Assembly: GCF_000611645.1 (NCBI RefSeq)
Contig: NW_014012214.1
Location: 1-12,249 of the forward strand
Length of the DNA: 12,249 nucleotides
Source of the DNA: Monoraphidium neglectum
Taxonomy: Eukaryota; Chlorophyta; Chlorophyceae; Sphaeropleales; Selenastraceae
Direction of reading: 5' to 3'
The translations under genes were made by a program, and so were the position numbers. The notes under the pieces were generated by a model that was not told the DNA's origin, made no database searches, and saw nothing but the letters and a program-made list of their open reading frames with translations. Below are positions 1-9,480 of the stretch, piece by piece; position 1 is the first letter of the stretch; every line of letters starts with the position of its first letter.

Positions 1-104
1 CGGGCGCGCGGCGCGGAGGGGCGCCGGGGGGCGCGGGGCGGCGGAGGCGGCGGCGCGGGGGGTGTGCGCGGCCGCGCGGGGGGCCTGTGGCGGAGCGGGG
101 TGGT
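1..104. other. Extreme GC-rich low-complexity edge, possibly the 3' end of an upstream gene
   Basis: This stretch is almost entirely G and C, and composition drops sharply after about 104. All three + frames are open through it: frame 1 to a TGA at 178-180, frame 2 to a TGA at 125-127, frame 3 to a TGA near 202-204. They encode Gly/Arg/Ala-rich peptides, as expected of any sequence this GC-rich. The sudden change in composition would fit the end of a coding exon of a gene lying to the left, but no frame has a recognisable domain. I cannot choose a frame or strand. Confidence 0.25.
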
Positions 105-2202
105 CAGGTGCCACCAGGGGCGTTTGACAGGGGTGCAGGGGCAAATGATGAGCAGTTCAGCAAGTCATTGCATAAAATGATGCTGCCAAAGGCTTCCATT
201 ACATGATGCGCAAGCATGCATGCGAAACGGCTGCACAACAGCGCTCGTGGCGCCGGCACAGGTGGAGAAGGTGCAGCGCGTGAGAGGGCGGCGCGCTGCT
301 TCCCATGCCTGAACCTGCCGCTTGCCTGCGTCGGTCGCCGCATTGCGGCCAGATGCTTGGGCAACTGCAGGGTACCGGAGCACCCTGCGTGAGCCCGGGT
401 GCTCCCCCTATCGAGGAGCTTCATGTGCTGGATCGTTCCTTGGATCAGAGTGATTGCGTAATTATGTGCTTAGTGAACACAAAAACGATAACTTACATCC
501 GAACAAATCGAACTGCGCACACAGCCACAGGTCGCGCATGAACCGCCTCCTTCGTTATCACCGCAGTTTGCTAGTAGTGATACCTGCCAGCAAAGGCACT
601 CGAAACGCACATATGAGAAGTGATTCTTGGGTCAATGAGCGCATTACACGGAAGTGGGGGTCCATGCGAGGTGGCGGTCGCCATAAGGTGCCCGTTACTA
701 CCTGCTGGTGGCAGCGCGCTGTGCCACCCGTGCACTCGGGGATCTGAACCGCACGACAGCCCTGGACGATGTGCCCTGGACAATCATGATAGGTCCATTG
801 TCGGTGCTTGTTCCAGGCACCTTGCACTGCTGATAATCCACCTTGCCACGGCGCCGCCTGCGGGATGTCGCGTGCTCAATAGGGTTGGCGTATGGCAGCC
901 GGCAGGCAGTCGACTACCACATCTCATTGACCTGGGGGAGAGCCCGCGTGACCGAAATTATCACGCGGGACAGCCCCCAAAACGCGGTGCCCAAGGGCAA
1001 AACGTCATTTCCGTATTGACTTGACAACACGACACGCCATCACCCTGTCCCCTAATGCGCATGGCTCTTCCCTGCCACTTTCTTCGTACTGTTGCGAGCC
1101 CTCCGAGCAAGAAAACAATCACCCAGACTTCCAGGCACGATAGGGCAGACCATCCACCAGAGATACTACATACTCTGTCAGGGCCATTACCTATGGCTGT
1201 TTGGGCGTCAAGGCTCACTTGGTAGTCCAGCGTGACGGCCAGCTGTACGTGCGGTTCTCGCCCTGCTGTGTTGCGCCGCCCAGCAGCGATGGCGCACGCA
1301 GCAGCTGGCGCACAGGAGAATGAACCTGTGGGGTGCCAGCAGCCGCACTTTTCTGTAGCCATCCAGGCCTTTGGGCTGGAAAGCCTGCTGGGCTGTGTGA
1401 TGGCCGGTCACCTGCTCCGGGTGGCCTCCTCGGGACAGCACGCACAGGGGCTGAAAGCACATGTATGTCTGCAGCACACAATCAGCAGGCACACACACAG
1501 GCTGGTGCAAACAAGGGGGCCGAACAGTGGTGCAACCCGGCCACAGACCCGAGTGCGTGGGGGCGGGAGTTTGGCAGCAGTGTTTGGCGTTGATTGGGGT
1601 ATTGACCAAGAGCGACGGATGCAGGTGGGCTGCCAGCTTTGGCCAGCTGCAAGCCATGCACCAACGCAAATTGCAGGCACCTACCCCTCTCAACGTGGAG
1701 CACGTCGCTGCCTGGCGTGCCGTGTGTTGTGGTCGGCCCCTTCCTGCACGCACCCGAACAAGCCTCAGTCCTGCAAATCCAAGCGAGCCTAAGGCTGCAA
1801 GTTTTCATCTAGCTCTGTAACGCAGACTGCATATTGCCGCTTGCCTTGTCGCACACCGCGGGAGAGTGTGACCATAAGCCGGTGCAGCTGCGCCGCTGTC
1901 GAGTTTCACAGGCATTGCACGTCCCAAGTATTATCGCGTTGGTACACATGAAATTTCATGTACATGAGCCGTTATGATTTTGTATCGCAGCGGTTGCAAG
2001 AAGTAGCAGCTTGCCCAATCGGATATGAGGCTCTCGACGCGCGGGGAGCGCGCACAAACCACCCTAAATGAGGTGAATGACGTGAGGTGAAGGGTTGAAA
2101 CACGATTGAAATCTACATTCCGAGCGACGCGTGACTCCACCATGTGGGGCTTGATGCCTTCAATTGGTACCATATCCTGAGCAACTCGCCCCACTGCTGC
2201 AG
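105..2202. other. Region with no supported gene upstream of the transporter
   Basis: Open frames here are short, overlap on both strands, have mixed codon use and show no known motif. Because the transporter needs an N-terminal exon carrying its start codon and plastid targeting sequence, that exon and the promoter probably lie in this interval, most likely within about 1.2-2.2 kb. Two frames at about 1290-1820 (+) contain Ala/Arg/Ser-rich stretches that could pass for a transit peptide. None can be joined to the next exon by a convincing donor in the right phase, so I did not annotate one. A short CA run lies near 1488-1500. Confidence 0.4.
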
Positions 2203-2436
2203 GGATACGAGGATGTCGCAGTGTCCATCATATCAGGGGACGGTGCCCGCGCGTATTGCGACCAAGAGGGCGGCGGCGGCGGCGGGTTCCCTGCACATAG
2301 CGGTCGGCCTGGCGGGAACGGCGTGCTGGCCAACAAGGATGTTGATTTCGGACCCCCAAGCCCTGTCCAGCAATCGAAGGCTTCCAGGCCGCGCTTCAAC
2401 GTGGACTGGGACAAGCTGTTGATGCGGGGCTTCCCG
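2203..2436 (+). CDS. Probable 5' exon of the dicarboxylate transporter (N-terminal spacer)
   Basis: The 234-base exon is bounded by a good acceptor (ctgctgcag, AG at 2201-2202) and a GTGCGG donor at 2437, the same hexamer as the donors after 2970 and 5718. Both ends are phase 0, so it would join exactly to the exon at 2841 across a 404-base intron, in the size range of the other introns. It encodes 78 residues: a polar start with several Asp/Glu, a poly-Gly run, and an ending with NVDWDKLLMRGFP just before the first membrane span. It is too acidic to be a transit peptide itself and has no ATG except near its end (2422), so a further exon should lie upstream. I recognise no domain. The assignment rests on splice signals and phase. 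Confidence 0.5.
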
Positions 2437-2840
2437 GTGCGGCGCACGTGTGCATAACGCAGCTCCCATGTATGCATGTGATGCATGTGTGTGCCACGCG
2501 ACAGCCTTTGCTGCTGTGTGGCTCTTGGCCTTTGCAGGTGGGCCGCATCGTTTTATTGAGGCACCTGGTAGTGCTGTAGTACACCTGTGGGGGCTCGTCG
2601 GCGCCCAGGAACCTGCTGAGCCGCCGTTGTGCGTACGTGGATCCTGCGCTCAGCATCACTCCAGCATTGCACCTCCCCGGCGCCACGGCGCCACCCGCAC
2701 GACATCCCCACCCCTCTCCACGCCCAGGCTGTGGGTGAAGGATGCCGCGGCAGCACTGCACTAAGTTACCACAGCTGCTACCGCATGCACACCACAACCC
2801 AGCCGCTCTTCTGCGTCGCATGTCATGCACTGCACCGCAG

Positions 2841-5800
2841 GGCGCCAAGGTCCCGGAGGCCTTTGTGTGCATCGCAGTGGGGCTGGCCCTCTACTACTTG
2901 GTGCCGCGCCCCGCTGAGCTGGACGCCCAGGCCTGGGGCTGCGCCGCAGTCTTTGTCGCGACCATCCTGGGTGCGGGGCGGGAGTTCGCGGCGGCCTCTG
3001 TGGAGGTCCTGGGCTTGATGCGTACGAAATCCAGCCCCGCAGCTGCCAGCGAACATCTCGTGCAGGGGCCTCTGCATCGTGTTGAGTCGCACTGTTCGCG
3101 GACCTGAGGGGCCCGGACAGCATGCGCGTGCGGCTGGTATGGCGAAGGCCGCCCGCCGTGGGCTTAATGGCATGGCCGTGGGGCCAGGCGTGGCTTTTAC
3201 TCCATATTCTTGACTTGGGAACTGCCTCCTGATTTTGTAGTCACCCAATCGTCGCCTCTCCCCGGCTTGCCTTCACCTCAATCCCAGGCCTGATCTTGGA
3301 GCCGCTCCCTGTCGCCCCCGTTGCTCTGGCAGGTGCGCCAAGCACCAGCCTGCCTTGCACCCTTTGCCTGCCCGGGTGCCACTTCAAAACGCACTCTTGG
3401 CCCGCTGCGCAAGTTTCGTTGCACAGCAGCAAATTGCTCTCGCGTCGCCATGCAGCTGCGCCGCACCAGGCGATGGCATCTCACCACCCACTGTCTTGTG
3501 GCCACCCTGCATGCCTGCTGCTTGCGCCCCCCCCCCCTCTGGCAGGCGCTGTGGTGGCGCTGTGGACTGGCACCCTGTCTTACAAGCAGCAGTTCTCTGC
3601 ATTTGGCAATGACACCATATGGCTCATCATGGCTGCGTTCTTCTTTGCAAAGGTAAGTGTTGCGTGGCGTGGGGGAGGTCGCGGGGCGGGTGGCGATCGC
3701 GCACCGCCTGTGGTCAGCTCTCCACCCTAAGACCCTGTCGGTGGCCATGCAGGGCGGACCGAGTGTCTGCGGGTCCCTTGCAGCTGGCCCTTCACAGCAC
3801 CCACAGCAATGCCAAAGGTCAGCTTTCTTTTGAACCCAGCACTCAACTCAGCAACCTCCAGCCCCTGACTGGGCGCCGTGGCTGCGCCGCCTGCCCACGT
3901 GCCCACGCCACCACGCCCCCCCCCCATCAGGGCGTGGAGGTGACTGGCCTGGGGGCGCGCGTGGCCGACGCGTCCATCGCCGCCCTGGGCCGCTCCTCCC
4001 TGGGCCTGGCCTACGCCCTGGCGCTGGCGGAGCTCGTGCTGGCGCTCTGCATGCCGTCCACCACGGCGCGCGCCGCGGGGATATTCGTGCCCGTCATCGC
4101 CTCCCTGGCAAAGTCCTTCGACAGCCTGCCCCGTGAGAGATGATGAGCGGGGTTTCAGGGGGTGGGGGGGCCGCTGATACGTGTTTTAGTTGGTCTGGAT
4201 GTCGCGCGCTGGATATCAGGCGCCGTGCATAGATGCGTATTTGTGTCTGTGGGGCGGGTGCGCGAGGGATGGGGGAGCTGGGGAGCATCAGAGCAAGACG
4301 TGTGACATGTCAGGGTGTAGCTGGCCCCGCTTGCTAAGAATTCCCGCTGACCGGACCTCGGCTCTGCTCCTCCACCAGACCACCCCTCCTCCAAGAAGCT
4401 GGGGCGATTCCTGTTCATGAGCCAGGCCCAGGTGAAGGCGCAACCAACAAGTGTTGCTCCTGAGTTGGAGTAGGACGCAGGGAGAGAGGCCCGTCTGTCA
4501 ATAGTGAAGCTGTCACAAAGGCATGCCGCTGGGGTGGCACACACGCCTGCGTGACACTGCACCAGTCCCAGCCGTTTCAGGTGTGCAAGGTACCACCACA
4601 GCCCGCAAATCGCTCGATACCACCGTCCCAACCGTGTCCCGGCCACCTACCCCCATGCTCCTCTGCGCAACCACCCCCCTCCAAGGTGTCTGGTGCCACG
4701 TCAGCCATGTGGTACCTGGGAGGCGCCCAGACCCCAGTGGGGGTGACTCTGGCGGCGGAGCAGGGTGTCGTGGTGCCCAGCCCCTTCACGACATACCTCA
4801 AGGTGATGCAGCGTGCACACACGCGCATGCATGTCAGACAGCACACGCACACATGCACACACACATGCACGCACGCCTGCGCGCATGCATGCACGCGCGC
4901 GTGCGCGCACGCACGCACGTCCACATACACACGCCCAATCTTAACCTCAAAGTCGCCTCACTGCCTGGAGGGAGGCGAGAAGGGCAATGGCAGCAGCTGG
5001 CTGGTTCAGCAAGCACGGCAAGTGGCCAGCCGCCGCACCCTGGGACCCACCTGCTGCCTCAGCCGGGGTCCCCTCCCCAAAGCCGTGCGCCACCAGCATG
5101 CACTCTCCCCATGCAACATACTCCACCCTGTTTTGTGATCTGCAGGGCTCCTGTGTTCCCGCTGCCGTGCTGATTGCCCTGATCCCCCTGGCGGTTTACT
5201 ACCTCGTGCCTCCAGAGGTGGGCCTGAGGCATAAGCACTGAGTGATTCTGATCAACAGCGAGGAGTGATGTGGTGATAGTGTTGAGAAGTTACAAGTCTT
5301 TGTGCGATGGTGATCGGTGTGCGAAAGTATGCAAGTGTGGGCAAACAAACCCTGCCAAGCGTTCTAGGGGCAAGTGCAGCCGTTGAAGCTGGCTGGTCTG
5401 GACAACAAAACCACACAGAGCATTACTTGGGGGTTTCGTGCACATTAGTAGGTGGCTTTCAGCCGGCAGCCTCTCCCTGTGATCGGCTGCGCAGCCTCAC
5501 GCCTTGGCCTCCCACCAACTAGCACACATCCATACCTGCAACCACCCTGGACTGCCATTTATCCTTTCCCCTCCACCACCCGGCATGGTGGTCTCCCCCA
5601 GGTCACGTCGACCCCCTGGGCGCAGCAAGAGGCCAGGGAGCGCCTCAAGGCGCGCGGCCGCCCGTCGTGGCGGGAGGTGGTGACGGGCCTCGTGATGATC
5701 GCCGCGGTGGCCCTCTGGGTGCGCTGCGCGCGCGTGCCTTGGTGGCGCCCGCCCGCCGTCAGGAGGCCCCAACACTGGGAGGGCACTGGCTGATGGGCCC

Positions 5801-5988
5801 CGCCTGCTGGGGCCTGCTGATGGCAGGGTGGCTTCATGGCGTCGGCGCATCTTTGACCTGATCCTGCACTGCATAAGTGGTGGTGGTGGAGGAGGAGGTG
5901 GTGGTGGTGGTGGTGGTCCTGCTGCTGCTGCTGCCGCCGCCGCCGCCGCCGCCGCCGCTGCCGCCGCCGCCGCTGCCGCTGCCGCTGC

Positions 5989-6045
<57 letters not shown>

Positions 6046-8086
6046 ACAACCCTAACCCATGACTAGCATGCCTCAAATGCCACCACATCTTTCACATCGT
6101 GTACCCGTCACGCTCACGGCGCGCACACCTCACCAGCCACTCTCAAAACAATTGCAACTGTAGTGCTCCTCTGCGTACCTGCCGATCAAGCTGGCCAACG
6201 CCAGCGTCGCCCTCCTGGGGGTGGTGGTGCTGCTGGCCAGCGGGGCCATCACGTGGGACGACCTCGCCGGCCACAGGCCGGCCTGGGAGCTGCTGGTCTG
6301 GCTCACGTGAGGGGGCGCGCGGCGCGGCTGAGGGACATCACGGGGAGGGGGGGCGTTGAGTGCAGTGTGCAGGCATATGTCGAAGCTGATATTGTGAAGC
6401 ATGTGCCAGCTTGAAGCCAGCTAGGCGCGCATTGGTGACTTGGGTGAGGGCAAGAGCTACCAACAGAAAGGGACTGGATTTTTTAATGGGCGGTCTCAAC
6501 GGCTGTGTTGTTGCAGCAACGCTGCCTTTGCGTCCCTATATCTGCATTGAGGGCAGCTGTTGTTTCGAGTTTTTTTGCACTTTGATGAATTGTGAAACGC
6601 CTTTTGGGCAGCAAGCCTAACTCTGTGCTTTCACCCCTGCTGCACCCCCTCCTGGCGCCTGGGCAGGATCCTTTTCTCCATGTGCACAGCCCTGGCTGAT
6701 TTTGGAGTCATCAAGTGGCTCAGGTGAGGCAGCTGAAGGGGTAGACTGCGCGCGAGGGTGTCAAAGTGATGCCTGGGTGCATTGGTGCGTCCACGTACCC
6801 GACTTGGTGCATGTGCAGCTCAAGCACATCGGTGACATACGTCACCCGAGCCGCGTATAATCATGACCAGCGCATGCACTCAGGTGACTTGGAGGTATCA
6901 CATGATGTACCACTACACATGGCTGGCAAACTCCCTGCACATGCGCGAGTGGACAGCATAACCTGACCTTGCAGGCAACCCACCCTTACCCCATACCTTA
7001 TACGTCTGTCTTCATGCAGTGCTGCTGTGAGCAAGCCCCTGATGGCCAAGGGCTTCACCACTACACAGCTGTGAGTGACCCAAGGGCCAGTTTAGTGGTC
7101 ATAACATACGGGGACAACGGAACACGCACTGCCGAGCATGTTGGGGCCGCAAATGTCGCCCTCCCTCACCTGCCCGTTGCAGCCCCTACGCGCCTTTTGC
7201 CTGTTCCCCGAACGCTGGGCGCGCTAAACGCGGCATGCGGCGGCAACGTCGGCCCCTCCCTCCCACAATCTGCGTGATGACATCACCTGCCAGGTTCTGG
7301 CTGCTGATCCTCATGTATTACGTGATCCACTACGGGGTGGCCAGCCAGACGGCACACGTCACCGCGCTGGTGCCGCCGTTCCTGGGCATCATGGTGGATG
7401 CAGGCACGCACACGGGAAATGGCAGCTTCTGTCGTTTTATCGTTTTGGGAAAAGGGGGGGCTTGGCCTACCTGCCTGGCCTCAACTGTGGCTGTGGCGCG
7501 CCTGACACATATTCTGCGCCGTCCAGCTGCCTGCCGCGTGTGAGGTCGGAGCCAATCTGCCTACGTATGTTGTGGCCCCCGAAGTTAAGCGATTCGCACT
7601 CCTGGGTGGCGTGCTCTTAATTGTTTCTGACGGCTGCTTTTGTGCCCTAACCCCTTGCCCCTCACCTTGCCACAGGCATCGATGGCAAGATGGCCGTGCT
7701 GGGGCTGGTCTACGCCACCCACCTGTTTGGTGGCATCACCCACTACTGTGAGCCCAAACCAGTGGCATCGTGGACCAGGGGCACACATAAACTGATTGTG
7801 CAATACAATCACCTGGATGACTGCCTCACCTTTGCCCCGCCAGCCTGTGGGCGCGGCTGCCGCTGCCACCCCTCTGCCTGGCGCACACTCCTCGACTCCA
7901 TGCCTTGGACACCACCTGCGCCACGCATACGCAGCATCCGCCCAAGCTGCGGCTTACTACGGCGCCGGCTACTACTCCACCAGAACCAACATCCTCGTGG
8001 GCGGCCTGCTGGGCTTTGCCAGCCTAGGCCTATTCATGGGCATAGGCATGGGCTGGTGGCGCGCGGTGGGCCTGTGGACAAACTGA
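2841..8086 (+). CDS. DiT1: Plastid 2-oxoglutarate/malate translocator (DASS/SLC13 family), 14 exons, 5' end incomplete
   Basis: Inner-envelope carrier expected to exchange stromal malate for cytosolic 2-oxoglutarate, feeding GS/GOGAT ammonia assimilation. Exons: 2841-2970, 3288-3332, 3546-3652, 3931-4132, 4379-4431, 4686-4802, 5146-5217, 5602-5718, 6164-6306, 6667-6723, 7020-7070, 7294-7403, 7676-7747, 7935-8086. They total 1428 bases, and every junction keeps phase, giving 475 residues and TGA. Numbering from 2841: first spans at 8-48; MPSTTARAAGIF at 135-146 (first SNT-like substrate/Na motif of the DASS fold); hydrophilic linker between the inverted repeats at 243-273; SQTAHVTAL at 382-390 (second SNT-like motif); THLFGGITHY at 416-425 followed by YYGAGY at 433-438; and a WWRAVGLW end. 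Length and motif order match the mature part of plant DiT1 as I remember it. DiT1 versus DiT2 specificity is inference. The start codon and transit peptide are missing from this model. Confidence 0.92.
4809..4933. repeat. Alternating purine-pyrimidine CA/CG tract in an intron (Z-DNA-prone)
   Basis: An imperfect run of CA, CG, TG and GCATGC units fills the first part of the intron after the 4686-4802 exon. Its core at about 4875-4920 is nearly pure alternating purine-pyrimidine with many CG steps, the composition known to favour left-handed DNA. It contains several nested palindromes such as GCATGC. It is simple-sequence DNA without coding meaning, although frames run open through it on both strands. 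Confidence 0.85.
5877..5918. repeat. GGT/GGA triplet microsatellite in an intron
   Basis: A tract of GGT and GGA triplets, about 14 units, sits within the intron between the exons ending at 5718 and starting at 6164. The + strand carries many closely spaced GG pairs, so two-tetrad G-quadruplex folding is possible. It directly abuts the CTG/CCG tract. Frames through it encode only Gly, Val or Thr/Ser homopolymers and are not genes. Confidence 0.9.
5919..6044. repeat. CTG/CCG triplet repeat with 18 uninterrupted CTG units, intronic
   Basis: The tract starts with CTG units, passes through mostly CCG with scattered CTG, and ends in an unbroken (CTG)18 at 5991-6044. It lies in the same intron as the GGT tract and stops about 120 bases before the acceptor used at 6164. 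CTG·CAG and CCG·CGG repeats are known to form slipped hairpins and to vary in length. The poly-Ala, poly-Leu and poly-Ser frames across it, on either strand, are products of the repeat. Confidence 0.95.
7404..7675 (+). other. GC-AG intron in the transporter gene
   Basis: The exon ends ...GTG GAT GCA G at 7403 and the intron starts GCACGC. The acceptor is ccttgccacag ending at 7675, and the next exon starts GC ATC GAT. Joining here restores VDAGIDGKMA and keeps the exact spacing seen in plant DiT1 proteins (from memory) between the SQT motif and the LFGG-THY motif. The nearest GT donor, after the ATG at 7391-7393 (gtggat), is phase 0. It would shift the frame into the next exon and lose conserved residues. 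Confidence 0.8.
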
Positions 8087-9369
8087 GGAAAAAGTCACCC
8101 AATTCCGGGGGCCTATTCGGCACGTGCCACCCGCGACTGCATGGCCGCCTTGGCGTGAGAGGGTGGCCTCTGCAGATGGAAGTGAGGGCACAAGGATTTT
8201 GGTGCGTTGTGGCGCCTGCTCTTGCGCCGTTGGTGGGCCAGCGACCAGTGCGTGAGCCCTCTGTTTGCACAGCCTGGCCCTGGTATCATTAAAATCCAGC
8301 GCGAGCCAGCTCCGCTCGCAGCAGGTCGAATTCTGAGCTCACAAGTGGCAGCCTGCGCTGTTGATTGCGAGGCAGAAAGGCAATGGTCACATGAGAGTGT
8401 GCATGGCGCCACTGTCGATTGGATAGCCGGCCTCTGGGCCCAAGCCTCCACGCGTAGCAAGCAAATCACTGCTGGCGGCAGCAATTGCGCCATTTCTTTT
8501 TGCCATCCTGAGTAGCCTCAAAAATGCTGGCGACACCTGACACTTGAAAACGACAGTGGAAGTAGCAAACCTATTCTAGCACAAGCCCCAGTGCGGTTGC
8601 ACCCTGCTGAAGTGTTTCAGCTGTGCTGTGATGCAGGCGTTCTTGTTTCAACTGCTGCCGATTACGGCTGGTATTTTTTTGAAACCTTTCTGGGCGCATT
8701 GTTCAGTCTGCTCCGCGGCTTTCACCGCATAATTCATCACAGCCTGCAGGCCCTACACTCCAGTAGGCTGAGCCTGCAAGGGAAAAGTTGTGGCATGCCT
8801 CTGACCATGAGCATGTGCATCCATGTACAGATGCCCCTCCACTCAGCCGAGCCATCAAGTTGGGCACTGGGGCTGACCGAGCGGGCCCACAGCCCAAATC
8901 AGGGCTGACGGCGCTGCGCTTGAAACACGATTGTATTGCACTGCTTGTGCCGGAGGTCTTGGACCCATTCAGGCTCCTTGCAGGAGATGGCGAGGGTGCA
9001 CCAGGCCGCGATGAGCAGGAGACGATTGCGCACACGGCAACATCGCGGTGATGTGAATGACCTGTGTAAGCTCCCTGGTGCCTGCCGTGTGCCAGAACTA
9101 AGCGCCTGTGTGTGCCGCCGCTGATACCAGTGGGAGCAAAGTGGCAGCTCCAAGGTGTTGTGCACTCACCAGTACTGTGCTTGGGAGCGGCACTAGTGAC
9201 AAGGTGGTTGAAGAGCACGCATGACTGTGCGTGCGTTCACGTGTATGCGTGGCTGACCAGGGGCCCTGTTGTGCGTGTGGAGTCATTCCCTCAGCAGCAG
9301 GCAGCTTCTTCTTGGAGAACTGACGTGCTCGAAGCCTGGCAGGCGTTCATCATTCACCTTCTGCTCCAC
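8087..9369. other. Region downstream of the transporter, no supported gene
   Basis: The first part must be the transporter 3' UTR. A TGTAA motif, the usual green-algal polyadenylation signal, occurs at 9065-9069, but this is nearly 1 kb past the stop and may be chance. Open frames on both strands here (for example + 8591-8908, - 8703-9218, - 8899-9165) have mixed codon use, no ATG-anchored start that stands out, and no recognised motif. A + frame peptide near 8600 (AEVFQL) weakly resembles one read from the palindrome at 9370-9480 (AETFQL). This could mean decayed copies of one element, but the match is too short to rely on. Confidence 0.5.
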
Positions 9370-9480
9370 TTCACCGCAGAAACGTTTCAGCTTCATGTGC
9401 GGGGCTGACACATTGTGCTGCAGAATTCTGCAGCACAATGCGTCAGCCCGCACATGAAGCTGAAATGCTTCTGCGATGAA
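9370..9480. repeat. Near-perfect long palindrome (55-56 base arms, no spacer)
   Basis: The left arm 9370-9425 and right arm 9426-9480 are reverse complements, centred on the EcoRI-like GAATTC within CTGCAGAATTCTGCAG. Pairing base by base gives 51 matches in 55 positions, four single differences and one extra C in the left arm. All four differences are transitions. Either strand as RNA would fold into one long hairpin. On the - strand three of the four differences become G·U wobbles. I see no flanking target-site duplication or terminal motif, so this could be a miniature inverted-repeat element, a small-RNA precursor, or an inverted duplication. Confidence 0.9.

Larger units (their letters stand above)
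2971..7934 (+). other. Intron set of the transporter gene: splice-site summary
   Basis: Thirteen introns of 187 to 445 bases lie between the traced exons. Donors in order begin GTGCGG, GTGCGC, GTAAGT, GTGAGA, GTGAAG, GTGATG, GTGGGC, GTGCGC, GTGAGG, GTGAGG, GTGAGT, GCACGC and GTGAGC. Only the third has A at +3, and the twelfth is a GC donor. Acceptors are nearly all CAG; the exceptions are AAG before 4686 and TAG before 6164. C-runs of 11 (3527-3537) and 10 (3916-3925) form the pyrimidine tracts of two introns. Borders were chosen by frame continuity and family alignment from memory; no transcript was available. Confidence 0.8.

Noticed and set aside
2213..2422. ATG at 2213 opening a transit-peptide-like frame (Ala/Arg-rich)
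   Set aside because: To join 2841 in frame it would need the weak GTCGGC donor at 2303 and would be only about 30 residues; the other frame has better splice sites.
2539..2764. Possible extra exon after the acceptor ctttgcag
   Set aside because: The frames after it either stop quickly or cannot be spliced in phase to 2841; no conserved residues are expected there.
6045..6058. Telomere-like motif (aaccctaaccc)
   Set aside because: It is less than two repeat units and lies inside a gene, so it is chance, not an interstitial telomere.
5828..6088. Long poly-Ala, poly-Leu and poly-Ser open frames on both strands
   Set aside because: They are read from the GGT and CTG/CCG triplet tract inside an intron; all frames of such a repeat stay open.
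8316..8340. B-box-like GGTCGAATTC suggesting a tRNA
   Set aside because: There is no matching A box, acceptor stem or cloverleaf around it.
8703..9218. 171-codon open frame on the - strand
   Set aside because: It has no motif, mixed codon use, Cys/His/Ser-rich random composition and overlapping frames on both strands.
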